Position numbers and translations under genes: made by a program. The notes beneath the pieces were generated by a model. It saw only the letters and a program-made list of their open reading frames with translations, made no database searches and had not been told where the DNA came from. Of a stretch of DNA of 64,000 nt, positions 8,391-16,390 are shown one piece after another (position 1 is the first letter of the stretch; every line of letters starts with the position of its first letter). Source of the DNA: Vitreoscilla massiliensis (GTDB lineage: Bacteria; Pseudomonadota; Gammaproteobacteria; Burkholderiales; Neisseriaceae); contig NZ_LN898219.1 in NCBI RefSeq assembly GCF_001457815.1, forward strand, positions 291,878 through 355,877. Direction: 5' to 3'.

Positions 8391-9149
8391 TCAGGCCGCT
8401 TGCAATGCCTGCCACACCAAACGCAAGGCCAAGACGGTGAGCAGCAGATTGAAAATCAGCCCAAAGTGGCGGTTGCTGAGGCGGTGTGCCAGTTTCAAAC
8501 CCAGCCACGTGCCAATGGCGCCGCTGAATACCATCAATACTATTAGTCCCAACCATTGTTGAAACACAAACCCAGTGGCACCAAACACAATGGTTTTGGG
8601 CAGATGTTGTACCGTCATGGCGGCGGAGAAATTGGCCACGGTGCGGGCGCGGTCGCCATGTTGTTGCTGCTTCACAAATGCGCCGACCAAAGGGCCGGTG
8701 GCGCCAGCGAACATGCTGATGAAGGTGGTGACGGTGGCGGCAATGAAAGAGCCGAACTTGCCCAAGGCCACATTGGGGATGGCAGGGCCCCAACACAAAA
8801 ACAAAATCAAGGCGGCGATGGTGAACTGGGTGGTTTGCAGCGGCAGTTGTACCAAAAACAAACTGGCCAACCATGCGCCCAAGGCCGAGCCCAAGGCAAA
8901 CACCGCCAACATGCGCCCATCCAAGTCTTTAATCGTCATCAAGGCACGGTTGAGGTTGGAACCCAATTGCACAATGCCGTGCACTGGGATGATGACGGCC
9001 GGCGGCAACACCATTGCCATCGTCGCCAATAACAACACACCGCCACCGGCACCCAAGCTGGCGGTGATGGCAGAGGTGAGGCAAGAGAAAAATATCAAAA
9101 ATACGGTGGTGGCGTGGGAAATCAATTCCGGCCACAGCCAATCAAACAT
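8391..9149 (-). CDS. TauE/SafE family membrane transporter
   Basis: Start ATG 9149 (MFDWLWPELISH) has AAGGAC at a good distance; a TTG start 18 bases further out is less likely. The 252-residue product has about eight hydrophobic helices in two related halves, with the family's glycine-rich first-half motif (SLGAGGGVLLLATMAMVLPP) and the second-half counterpart (ISMFAGATGPLVGAFV). The family (formerly DUF81) exports or imports sulfonates, sulfite or related organic anions across the inner membrane; the substrate cannot be told from sequence. A cysB-type sulfur regulator lies about 450 bases upstream, compatible with a sulfur role but not proof of it. Confidence 0.85.
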   Translation of the reverse strand: MFDWLWPELISHATTVFLIFFSCLTSAITASLGAGGGVLLLATMAMVLPPAVIIPVHGIVQLGSNLNRALMTIKDLDGRMLAVFALGSALGAWLASLFLVQLPLQTTQFTIAALILFLCWGPAIPNVALGKFGSFIAATVTTFISMFAGATGPLVGAFVKQQQHGDRARTVANFSAAMTVQHLPKTIVFGATGFVFQQWLGLIVLMVFSGAIGTWLGLKLAHRLSNRHFGLIFNLLLTVLALRLVWQALQAA

Positions 9150-9184
9150 TCGCTTGTCCTTAATCAAATCACCGTGTTGAGGGT

Positions 9185-9538
9185 TTATTCAGGCTGGGTC
9201 AAGTGGTGGGCTTGCATCCAAAAATGCAGTTGACAGCTGTTTTTGAATGATTTGGACGGCGGTTGGATGTCAAACCCGGCCGCATCAAGCACACGGTAAG
9301 TGATGTCACACGGTGGACACACATCGCCTTGCACCGCATCGTGTACCGACCATTCTTGTTCGACTTCGGCAATCATGCGCACGCCGTTGTCAAATGTGTA
9401 CTCAGTGGTTTGGGTGAGGATGGTGTAATCGCCGTCTTGTTGGCGCTGTTCTTGTTGCTGGCGTTGGCAAACAGCGGGGCTGTCTTGCAAACGCATGCTG
9501 GCGCGCACATAAGCGCTTAATGGATGAGATTCAGACAT
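9185..9538 (-). CDS. Hypothetical protein, 117 aa
   Basis: MSESHPLSAYVRASMRLQ... begins at ATG 9538, and the protein ends HFWMQAHHLTQPE. It is soluble, with a Gln-rich stretch (QRQQQEQRQQDG) near residue 27 and a beta-like middle (TEYTFDNGVRMIAEVEQEW). CPPC near residue 74 could be a redox or metal site, but the surrounding fold is not thioredoxin. It lies 35 bases upstream of the TauE-like gene in the same direction and may be cotranscribed with it. Family not recognised. Confidence 0.6.
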   Translation of the reverse strand: MSESHPLSAYVRASMRLQDSPAVCQRQQQEQRQQDGDYTILTQTTEYTFDNGVRMIAEVEQEWSVHDAVQGDVCPPCDITYRVLDAAGFDIQPPSKSFKNSCQLHFWMQAHHLTQPE

Positions 9539-9550
9539 AATCGTGTGTTA

Positions 9551-9591
9551 AAGCGGCCTGTAAACAGCTACATCTATGTTACAGGCCGCTT
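9551..9591. terminator. Paired DUS-like hairpin
   Basis: Arms AAGCGGCCTGTAAC-like (9551-9565) and GTTACAGGCCGCTT (9578-9591) with a loop of about 12 bases. It lies directly after the cysB-type gene (reverse strand) and ahead of the gene at 9185-9538. Confidence 0.7.
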
Positions 9592-9595
9592 GGCC

Positions 9596-10546
9596 TTAAA
9601 TACTGAAGTCTTCGTTAATCGGCGCATACAGGATTTGGCTGATGCGCTCACGCGTTAACGAAGGTTCAAACAATTGAATAAAGTCGTAAGCAAAACCGCG
9701 CAAATAGCTGTCTTGTCGCAGCGCGATTTGGGTGGTAGACGGTTCAAACAAATGCTCGGCATTGATGAGGTGCAAACCTTTGTCTTCTTCAGGGATAAAA
9801 GCCATGGAGGCAATCAAGCCCACGCCCAAGCCCAAACGCACATACGTCTTGATGACGTCGGTGTCCACCGCCGACAAAGCCACGTGTGGTGGTGGCGAAC
9901 CGGCGCGGATAAAGCCACGCGCAATTTGCGATTGACCGGTGAAGGCAAATTCATACGTCACCAATGGGTATTGGGCGATGTCGGAAATGCGCAGCGGCCG
10001 GTCTAATTCTAATAAGGGATGGCCATCGGGCACGACCACACTGCGGTTCCATTGGTAACACGGCAGTTTGGACAATTCTGGATAGTCGTCGATTTCTTCG
10101 GTGGCGATGGCAAAGTCAGCGTCGCCGTTCATCACCATATCGCAAATGGTGTTCGGTGGGCCTTGTTTGATGGACAGCTGCACTTTGGGAAAGCGCTCCA
10201 CAAAATCGGCAATGATTTTAGGCAATACATAGCGCGCTTGTGTGTGTGTCGTCGCAATGGTGAGCGAGCCTGCGTCTTGCTCGGAAAACTCAGCGCCTAT
10301 TTTTTTGATGTTTTGGGCATCGCGCAACATGCGTTCGGCCACTTGCAACACCTGTTTTCCCGGCTCTGACACTGCTACCACACGTTTGCCATTGCGGATG
10401 AAGATTTGGATGCCCAATTCATCTTCTAATAAGCGAATTTGTTTGGATATACCTGGTTGTGATGTAAATAAAGCCTCAGCGGCCTCAGACACATTCAAAT
10501 TGTGTTTGTAGACTTCCAAGGTGTAACGCAATTGTTGTAATTTCAT
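9596..10546 (-). CDS. cysB: LysR-family transcriptional regulator CysB
   Basis: 316 residues with an N-terminal helix-turn-helix (MKLQQLRYTLEVYKHNLNVSEAAEALFTSQPGISKQIRLLEDELGI) in the form specific to CysB/Cbl: the usual LysR start is replaced by MKLQQLRY and SQPGISKQI. The effector domain carries TTHTQARYVLP and KQGPPNTICDMV, both conserved in CysB where they line the N-acetylserine/sulfate site. CysB activates cysteine biosynthesis and sulfate or sulfonate uptake. No sulfate assimilation genes are adjacent; metZ lies 11 kb away. Single gene, ended by the hairpin at 9551-9591. Confidence 0.9.
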   Translation of the reverse strand: MKLQQLRYTLEVYKHNLNVSEAAEALFTSQPGISKQIRLLEDELGIQIFIRNGKRVVAVSEPGKQVLQVAERMLRDAQNIKKIGAEFSEQDAGSLTIATTHTQARYVLPKIIADFVERFPKVQLSIKQGPPNTICDMVMNGDADFAIATEEIDDYPELSKLPCYQWNRSVVVPDGHPLLELDRPLRISDIAQYPLVTYEFAFTGQSQIARGFIRAGSPPPHVALSAVDTDVIKTYVRLGLGVGLIASMAFIPEEDKGLHLINAEHLFEPSTTQIALRQDSYLRGFAYDFIQLFEPSLTRERISQILYAPINEDFSI

Positions 10547-11002
10547 ATTGTTATACTTTCAGTGCGCTGCAGCAAAACAGTGAATAGACAGAAGGTGTTG
10601 CGTTCTTGCAGGGTGGGCAATGGGTTAAAGACACGCAATACTCTGACTGAAATAAGCCTGCATTTTAGCATTAATTAACCATGGTCCCCGCTTTCAGGCA
10701 GTGGCCACGCTGAGATTGCAAGTTAAGCCGTGTAACTGTTGTGGATAACCTACAGTGTAGGGAATATGTGAGTCGTAATGTTGTATTAAAGTGACAAAAG
10801 AGGTATTTTTGACCCTATGTTCTGTATGGGTAGTTGAGCTGGCGCTGAGGATTATGAAGATTGTATTGACAGTTTTCACCCTTGTTCTTATAGTGCTTAC
10901 TTGACATACCTTAGTGCTCCGCCGTGATGGCGAGTCAGATTTTTGTAATCGCTTATGCACTCCCAAGTGTTGCATAAATGAAATTTTAGATGAGGGAAAA
11001 CC
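10547..11002. other. 456-base intergenic region between cysB and the rmpM-like gene
   Basis: It holds the divergent promoters of cysB and rmpM (see 10866-10894). It is AT-rich and shows no DUS-like copy and no convincing small gene: the reverse open frame 10694-11101 runs antiparallel into the rmpM coding region and has non-coding composition. Confidence 0.6.
10866..10894 (+). promoter_or_regulatory. Sigma-70 type promoter of the rmpM-like gene
   Basis: TTGACA (10866-10871, all six consensus bases), 17-base spacer, TATAGT (10889-10894, five of six bases). Predicted transcript start is near 10900, leaving a leader of about 100 bases. A second TTGACA occurs at 10901 without an obvious -10 partner. 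This is the strongest promoter seen by eye in the window and fits an abundant outer-membrane protein. Confidence 0.75.
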
Positions 11003-11662
11003 ATGACCAAACAGCTTAAATTGGGTGCATTGATTGCTGCACTTGTTGCTTCTACCGGTGCATTGGCACATGAAAAGCCTGGCTACACCATCAGCGAGCA
11101 ATCACGTGAAGTGGTTCGCAACAGCTACGGTGAATGCTGGGAAAATACTTACTTAGACAAAGCTGCAAATGGTTTGGCTGAGTGTGGTGACGCTCCTGCT
11201 AAAGAAGTGATCACTGAAGTAGTAGACGAAACTGTTCGTTTGCAATCTGAATTCTTGTTCGGTTTTGACAAATACAACTTGCGCCCTGAAGCCATCACTA
11301 CTTTGGATGCTTTGGCTGCTCGTTTGGGTCAAACCAACGTACAGTCAGTGCGTGTTGAAGGTAACACCGACTTCATGGGTACTGAACAATACAACCAAGC
11401 ATTGTCTGAGCGTCGTGCTAACACTGTTGCTAACTACTTGGTTAGCCGCGGCGTTGCAGCCAGCAAAATCTCTGCAGTTGGTTTAGGCGAAAGCCAACAA
11501 CAATTGCAAGCTCAGTGTGAAGCTGAAGTGGCTAAATTGGGCAAAAAAGTATCTAAAGCCAAAAAACGCGCTGCTTTGATTGCTTGTATCGAACCTGATC
11601 GTCGCGTAGACGTTCAAATCAAAACTTTGGTAACTCGCGAAGTTCAAAAACAAGCGAACTAA
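11003..11662 (+). CDS. rmpM: OmpA-family peptidoglycan-binding protein, RmpM (class 4) type
   Basis: Signal peptide MTKQLKLGALIAALVASTGALA, then a short N-terminal segment with a Cys pair (ECWENTYLDKAANGLAEC), then a C-terminal OmpA domain (about residues 75-215) with YNQALSERRANTVANYLVSRGV, the peptidoglycan-contact helix. There is no eight-strand beta-barrel, so like neisserial RmpM it is a periplasmic tether that holds porins and other outer-membrane proteins to the cell wall. The segment CEAEVAKLGKKVSKAKKR to IEPDRRVDV is, from memory, nearly the same as in Neisseria RmpM. Start follows GAGGGAAAACC. Strong promoter upstream, clear intrinsic terminator downstream, so monocistronic. Confidence 0.9.
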   Translation: MTKQLKLGALIAALVASTGALAHEKPGYTISEQSREVVRNSYGECWENTYLDKAANGLAECGDAPAKEVITEVVDETVRLQSEFLFGFDKYNLRPEAITTLDALAARLGQTNVQSVRVEGNTDFMGTEQYNQALSERRANTVANYLVSRGVAASKISAVGLGESQQQLQAQCEAEVAKLGKKVSKAKKRAALIACIEPDRRVDVQIKTLVTREVQKQAN

Positions 11663-11673
11663 TCGAAGTCTTG

Positions 11674-11703
11674 AAAAAACCCGCTGCTTGCAGCGGGTTT
11701 TTT
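11674..11703 (+). terminator. Intrinsic terminator of the rmpM-like gene
   Basis: AACCCGCTGC and GCAGCGGGTT form the stem with a TT-centred loop, flanked by A6 and T6; it works for both strands and also faces ackA. It contains no DUS-like repeat. Confidence 0.9.
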
Positions 11704-11712
11704 ATTTGCCTG

Positions 11713-12909
11713 TTACTCAGCGCAGGTTAACGCATACGTGTCTTTGGCGATCATCAATTCTTCATTGGTAGGGATGACCAAGGTGTGTACCACATCGGTG
11801 GCCACATTGATGGCACCGGCTTGACCGCCCACCATGGCGGCATTCAATTCCGCATCCACATGCACACCCAAAACCCCCAGATGTTGTATCACGCGTTGGC
11901 GCATGGAAGCCGAGTTTTCACCGATGCCGCCAGTGAACACCAAGGCATCTAAGCGGCCTGTAGCCACCGTCATCGAAGCAATGTATTTGGCCAAGCGGTA
12001 GGCAAACATGTTTAAGGCCAAAATCGCACCATCATGGCCCAAAGCGGCGTGTTCTTCTAAGGTGCGGCAATCGTTAGACAATTCGGAAATGCCCAATAAG
12101 CCGCTGTCTTTGTTGAGCATGCTGTTGATTTGACGGATGCTCATGTGCTTGTTATCAAACAAGAACTCAAAAATAGACGGATCGATGTCGCCGCTGCGCG
12201 TGCCCATGATCAGGCCTTCTAATGGCGTCAAACCCATGCTGGTGTCGACAGACAAACCATTTTTCACCGCCGTCACCGACGCGCCATTGCCCAGATGGGC
12301 AATCACCATGCACAACTCGTCCAGATTGCGCCCAAGCATGTCGGCGGCAGCTTGGCTGACATAGCGGTAAGACGTGCCATGAAAGCCGTAGCGGCGCACC
12401 GCATTTTGGCGGTAATACTTGCGCGGTATGGCATACATATACGCGTGTTCGGGCATGGTTTGGTGGAACGAGGTGTCGAAGACGGCCACATGCGGCAAAT
12501 TGGGGAAGGCATCTTGGGCGGCGTGAATGCCGAGCAAGTGGGCAGGGTTGTGCAAGGGCGCCAAAGGAATGCAGTGTTCGATGTCTTCCAATACCTCGCG
12601 GGTGATGAGAGTAGAGGCATGAAACTTCTCACCGCCGTGTACCACACGGTGGCCAACGGCGATGATGTCTTCACTCAAGCCGTGTTGTTGCAAAATTTGC
12701 AGCAATTTGCGCACGGCGTGGTCGTGGGTGGTGTGCTCTTTGAAATAAAAAACGTCTTTTTCACCTTGGTGTTTGGTGGTAATCAAGGCGTCGGCACTGC
12801 CCAGTTTTTCGGCCAAGACATTCAAATGGCTGTCGCCAGTTGTGCCGTCTAAGACGGCTGCCTTCATCGAGGAACTGCCACAGTTCAGTACCAAAATTAA
12901 GTTGTGCAT
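11713..12909 (-). CDS. ackA: Acetate kinase
   Basis: 398 residues, the normal length. Motifs of the acetokinase family are in order: LNCGSSSMKAAV (N-terminal phosphate loop), GHRVVHGGEKF, RRYGFHGTSYRYV with the substrate-binding Arg/His, HLGNGAS, MGLTPLEGLIMGTRSGDIDPS and FTGGIGENSASMR. It interconverts acetate + ATP and acetyl phosphate + ADP. The usual partner pta is not adjacent. A variant DUS-like copy (11953-11962) lies inside. Convergent with the rmpM-like gene. Confidence 0.97.
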   Translation of the reverse strand: MHNLILVLNCGSSSMKAAVLDGTTGDSHLNVLAEKLGSADALITTKHQGEKDVFYFKEHTTHDHAVRKLLQILQQHGLSEDIIAVGHRVVHGGEKFHASTLITREVLEDIEHCIPLAPLHNPAHLLGIHAAQDAFPNLPHVAVFDTSFHQTMPEHAYMYAIPRKYYRQNAVRRYGFHGTSYRYVSQAAADMLGRNLDELCMVIAHLGNGASVTAVKNGLSVDTSMGLTPLEGLIMGTRSGDIDPSIFEFLFDNKHMSIRQINSMLNKDSGLLGISELSNDCRTLEEHAALGHDGAILALNMFAYRLAKYIASMTVATGRLDALVFTGGIGENSASMRQRVIQHLGVLGVHVDAELNAAMVGGQAGAINVATDVVHTLVIPTNEELMIAKDTYALTCAE

Positions 12910-12956
12910 TCTACTTCCTTAGTTTCTCTTGTTATGGAATTGCTGGGATTTGCGCC

Positions 12957-13469
12957 TTAGCGCATAAACGTCCGCGCCTCGGTAAACCGCGATGCGAAAT
13001 AGGGGTTGTCCAGCTTGGCGACTCTGATGGTGCCATTGCTGCTGGGCGCGTGCAGGAATTCGTTGCTGCCCAAGTAAATGCCGACATGGGAGTATTTGCC
13101 GCCACCGGTGTTGAAAAACACCAAGTCGCCGCTTTTGAGTTGGCTACGGGAGATTTCATGGGCACTGGCGGCGATGTCGCGCGCGGTGCGGGGGAGTTGG
13201 GCGTGCAAGGCTTGCTGGTACACGTATTGCACCATGCCGCTGCAATCAAAGCCACCGCTCTTATCACTGCCACCGTAGCGATACGGGGTGCCGATTAAGG
13301 AGAATGCCTGAAACCAAACCTCTTGGCGGGCATTGGGTGTGTCAGGCAAGCTGATTTTGGTGATTTTGGCAACTTGGCCGCTGCTCGTTGGTTTGCTATG
13401 TTTGGGTTTGGAGCTGCTATTACAGGCCGCTATTGCCAATACCATGCTGCACATCAGAACATAACGCAT
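12957..13469 (-). CDS. NlpC/P60-family lipoprotein peptidoglycan endopeptidase
   Basis: MRYVLMCSMVLAIAACNSSS is a lipoprotein signal with the lipidated Cys at 16. The NlpC/P60 domain covers about residues 50-165 with Cys76 (GGFDCSGMVQ), His128 (KYSHVGIYLG) and His140 (FLHAP) as the catalytic set. Such enzymes cut the D-Glu to diamino-acid bond in peptidoglycan stem peptides. Length (170) matches Spr/NlpC-type lipoproteins. The lipobox Cys codon lies inside a DUS-like copy (13420-13430). It lies 47 bases upstream of ackA on the same strand. Confidence 0.92.
   Translation of the reverse strand: MRYVLMCSMVLAIAACNSSSKPKHSKPTSSGQVAKITKISLPDTPNARQEVWFQAFSLIGTPYRYGGSDKSGGFDCSGMVQYVYQQALHAQLPRTARDIAASAHEISRSQLKSGDLVFFNTGGGKYSHVGIYLGSNEFLHAPSSNGTIRVAKLDNPYFASRFTEARTFMR
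13420..13430 (-). repeat. DUS-like 11-mer over the lipobox of the NlpC/P60 gene
   Basis: TTACAGGCCGC on the forward strand; in the gene it reads GCG-GCC-TGT-AA, encoding Ala-Ala-Cys, the lipidation site. Confidence 0.85.
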
Positions 13470-13526
13470 AAGCCCTCCTGTTTTTCAGTCAGATGGGCTT
13501 ACCTTAGCACAGCTTCATGGATATTG

Positions 13527-15449
13527 TTAAGACGGCAACAATCCGTTTTGCTTATTTTCCAAGTATTCCCAGCGCTCTAACTGCTCTAATAAAGATTCTT
13601 CAATCTCATTAATGCGTTGTTGCGCATCGATGGCCTGCTGATATTGGTCTTTGAACACATCGGGCAATAATAGAAATTCATTCAATTGTGATTGTTCTTG
13701 TTCCAAGTCAGCCAAGATTTGTGGCAATTGTTCCAACTCGCGTTGTTCTTTGTACGACAGTTTCACCGTTCTTTGGCTTTTATCGCGGCTGATCACTTTT
13801 TTATCATTGCTGCTGCTGGTTTCGACTTTAGCGGCCTGTAAACTCAATTCACGCGCTTTGGCGTCTTGGTAATCTTGGTAGCCACCGATGTATTCTTTCA
13901 ATACGCCATTGCCTTCAAACACGATGCTTTGGGTGATGACATTGTCGATGAACATCCGGTCATGGCTGACCAAAAACACCGTGCCATCGTAGTCTTGCAG
14001 CAAGCCTTCGAGCAGCTCTTGTGTGTCTATGTCCAAATCATTGGTCGGCTCGTCCAATACCAAAATATTGGCAGGTTGGGTGAACAATTTTGCTAACAAC
14101 AAGCGGTTGCGTTCGCCACCGGATAAGGATTTCACTGGCGATTGTGCGCGTTGTGGCGCAAACAAAAAGTCTTCCAAATAACTCATCACGTGTTTTTGCT
14201 TATTGCCTATGCTCACATAATCGTTGCCTTGGCCTAAGGTGTAAAACACGGTGTCGTCTTCGTTCAAGGCCGAACGAAACTGGTCAAAATAGGCCACCGC
14301 TTGTTTGCTGCCCAATTTGATTTTGCCAGCAGTCGGCTCCAATTCGCCCAAAATCAGTTTCAAAAACGTGGTTTTACCGATGCCGTTGGGGCCGATTAAA
14401 CCGATTTTATCGCCGCGTTGGATGACGCAACTGAAGTCGCGCATGATGTCGCGTTCAGGAAAGGCGAAAGACGCATGTTCCAATTCGGCAATGATTTTGC
14501 CGCTTTTCTCGCCGCTGTCGAGTTTGAAGTTGACTTGGCCTTGTACATCGCGACGGGCAGCGCGGTCACGGCGCAATTGTTCCAAGCGTTTGACGCGACC
14601 TTCATTGCGAGTGCGGCGCGCTTCTATGCCTTTGCGTATCCACACTTCTTCTTGGGCATGGAATTTATCGAACAAGCGGTTTTGCTCGGCTTCGGCCGCC
14701 AATTCTTGCGCCTTAATGTCGGTATATTGACTGAACGTGCCGGGATAACTGCGCATGATGCCGCGGTCAAGTTCGACGATGCGTGTGGCAATGGCATCCA
14801 AGAAGCGGCGGTCATGGGTAATCACCACCAAGCTGCCGTGGAAGTTTTGCAATAAGGTTTCCAACCATTCTATCGCTTCAATGTCCAAATGGTTGGTGGG
14901 TTCGTCTAACAGCAACAAATCGGGTTTTTGTACCCACGCCTGAGCCAAGGCCACGCGTTTTTTCTGACCGCCAGACAAATTGCCGATGAGTTCATCTTCA
15001 GGCAAGCCCAGTTGTGCCAAGGTTTGCACGATGAGGCTGTCAAATTGCCAACCGTCGCGGCTTTCAATTTCTAATTGCAATTGGTTCAATTGTTTTAATA
15101 AGCCGGTATCGTCAGAGTGTTCGGCCAAGGCGGCGCTGACGCGGTGGTATTCGTGTAAATGGTGTTTGAGTTCACCCAAGCCTTCGGCCACCACATCAAA
15201 CACGCTGGCTTCGGGAGCGAAAAACGATTCTTGCGGCACATACACCACTTTCAAATCGCTTTGGCACACCAAATGGCCATCGTCCAATTGCTGTACGCCA
15301 GCCAAAATTTTCAAAAATGACGATTTACCGGCGCCATTGCGGCCGATCAAACCGATGCGCTCACCTTGTTCCAAATGGAATTCGGCATCATCGAGTAAGG
15401 CCACATGGCCAACGGCAAATTGCGCGTGATCTACAGAGACTATATTCAT
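13527..15449 (-). CDS. uup: ABC-F family ATPase Uup
   Basis: 640 residues with two ABC domains: Walker A GRNGAGKSS and signature LSGGQKKRVALAQ in the first, GPNGIGKTT and LSGGERNRLLLAK in the second, each followed by a LDEPTN Walker B. There is no membrane domain. The inter-domain linker is charged, and the C-terminal ~90 residues are a coiled coil (KLSYKEQRELEQLPQILADLEQEQSQL), as in Uup, which binds ribosomes or branched DNA and limits transposon excision. A DUS-like copy (13831-13841) is read as LQAA in the linker. Single gene. Confidence 0.93.
   Translation of the reverse strand: MNIVSVDHAQFAVGHVALLDDAEFHLEQGERIGLIGRNGAGKSSFLKILAGVQQLDDGHLVCQSDLKVVYVPQESFFAPEASVFDVVAEGLGELKHHLHEYHRVSAALAEHSDDTGLLKQLNQLQLEIESRDGWQFDSLIVQTLAQLGLPEDELIGNLSGGQKKRVALAQAWVQKPDLLLLDEPTNHLDIEAIEWLETLLQNFHGSLVVITHDRRFLDAIATRIVELDRGIMRSYPGTFSQYTDIKAQELAAEAEQNRLFDKFHAQEEVWIRKGIEARRTRNEGRVKRLEQLRRDRAARRDVQGQVNFKLDSGEKSGKIIAELEHASFAFPERDIMRDFSCVIQRGDKIGLIGPNGIGKTTFLKLILGELEPTAGKIKLGSKQAVAYFDQFRSALNEDDTVFYTLGQGNDYVSIGNKQKHVMSYLEDFLFAPQRAQSPVKSLSGGERNRLLLAKLFTQPANILVLDEPTNDLDIDTQELLEGLLQDYDGTVFLVSHDRMFIDNVITQSIVFEGNGVLKEYIGGYQDYQDAKARELSLQAAKVETSSSNDKKVISRDKSQRTVKLSYKEQRELEQLPQILADLEQEQSQLNEFLLLPDVFKDQYQQAIDAQQRINEIEESLLEQLERWEYLENKQNGLLPS
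13831..13841 (+). repeat. DUS-like 11-mer inside uup
   Basis: GCGGCCTGTAA; read as SLQAAK in the reverse-strand gene. Confidence 0.85.
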
Positions 15450-15608
15450 GGGTGCTTTGCAAAAAGAATGGGATAGAAGTTTAAGGACGCTATTTTAACG
15501 CATGCCACCAACTTAAGCAGTGCTAAAATCCACATATAAGCGGCCTGAAACGTGTCAGCGGCCATGCATCATAGTACAATGTGCACATATTTCTGAAGGA
15601 CACAAACC

Positions 15609-15959
15609 ATGTATTTCGTAGATCGCAGCGCCGTGGTGCTGAAACCCACACAGGTGTTTTTGGATTGGCTCAAAAGCGTGGATGAAGACATGCCAGAATT
15701 GAGTTTGGCACAAATACGCAGCAATTGTACGGTATTGCTGATACCAGAAGTCGGCGAGCCTGAAGAAGCCGTGGCGTATTTGGATGAGCGCTTTGAAGAG
15801 GTGTTCCGCAATGAATTGTCGGGCTGGGAAGTGCCGCAAGACCAGTGGCCACAAAACATGGATTTGGTGACATTCTGGCAGTTTTTTGAAGTGGAAATCC
15901 ATGACTTGGTGTTGGACTCGGTAGACGATGAATTGATGGTTCAACCCATCAGCAGCTGA
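15609..15959 (+). CDS. Conserved hypothetical acidic protein, 116 aa
   Basis: ATG 15609 follows AAGGACACAAACC. The product is small, acidic and soluble (MYFVDRSAVVLKPTQVFLDWLKS... ending LMVQPISS), with Trp-rich segments (LSGWEVPQDQWPQNMDLVTFWQFF). It seems to belong to a conserved proteobacterial family of unknown function. It is the first gene of the 15.6-22.6 kb forward operon, two bases before the next gene. Confidence 0.65.
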   Translation: MYFVDRSAVVLKPTQVFLDWLKSVDEDMPELSLAQIRSNCTVLLIPEVGEPEEAVAYLDERFEEVFRNELSGWEVPQDQWPQNMDLVTFWQFFEVEIHDLVLDSVDDELMVQPISS

Positions 15960-15961
15960 AC

Positions 15962-16390
15962 ATGTACGCCATCAGCGTGAAACCAAGTAAGTCGCGCCTG
16001 TATCTGGGTTTGATATGGGGCTTGCACTTACTTGGTTTGGCGTTTGTGGTGGCAGCAACAGCGCCGCCTGTGCGTTATGTGTGGGTGGGCTTATTGCTGT
16101 TATCGGGTGTGTGGGCATGGCGAAAATGGCGGCAGAGTGCCGCATATTTTTTGGACATTCGTGCCGATGGCAAGGTGATGTTGGCCTTACAGGCCGCCTC
16201 AGCACATGAAGTGTGCTTACAAGACGGTGGTTTTCTGTCCAAATGGCTGCTGGTGATGCGTTGGCAAGATGCACAGGGGCAAAGACAGGTCACACAGGTA
16301 TGGCGCGACAGTGTGCCCAAGCACACGTTTAAATTATTGTATGTGTGGCTGCGTTGGCAGCCGCAACAACATGAGGTAAAACGCAAATGA
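15962..16390 (+). CDS. YgfX-like small membrane protein
   Basis: 142 residues: two closely spaced transmembrane helices at about 13-30 and 38-55 with a short loop, then a soluble domain (FLDIRADGKVMLALQ... ending LRWQPQQHEVKRK) shaped like the YgfX family, inner-membrane proteins that in E. coli affect cell division and are encoded beside sdhE. There is no sdhE here, so a toxin role is not implied. Stop overlaps the folC start (ATGA). Contains a DUS-like copy read as LQAA (16187-16197). Confidence 0.55.
   Translation: MYAISVKPSKSRLYLGLIWGLHLLGLAFVVAATAPPVRYVWVGLLLLSGVWAWRKWRQSAAYFLDIRADGKVMLALQAASAHEVCLQDGGFLSKWLLVMRWQDAQGQRQVTQVWRDSVPKHTFKLLYVWLRWQPQQHEVKRK
16187..16197 (-). repeat. DUS-like 11-mer inside the YgfX-like gene
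   Basis: TTACAGGCCGC read in frame as Leu-Gln-Ala-Ala. Confidence 0.85.

Noticed and set aside
10694..11101. Reverse open frame of 135 codons before the rmpM-like gene
   Set aside because: It is antiparallel to the rmpM promoter and coding start, and its composition is Ser/Thr/His/Cys-rich like other non-coding frames.
15962..16390. YgfX-like protein as a toxin of a toxin-antitoxin pair
   Set aside because: The usual partner gene sdhE is not adjacent; the upstream small gene does not resemble it.
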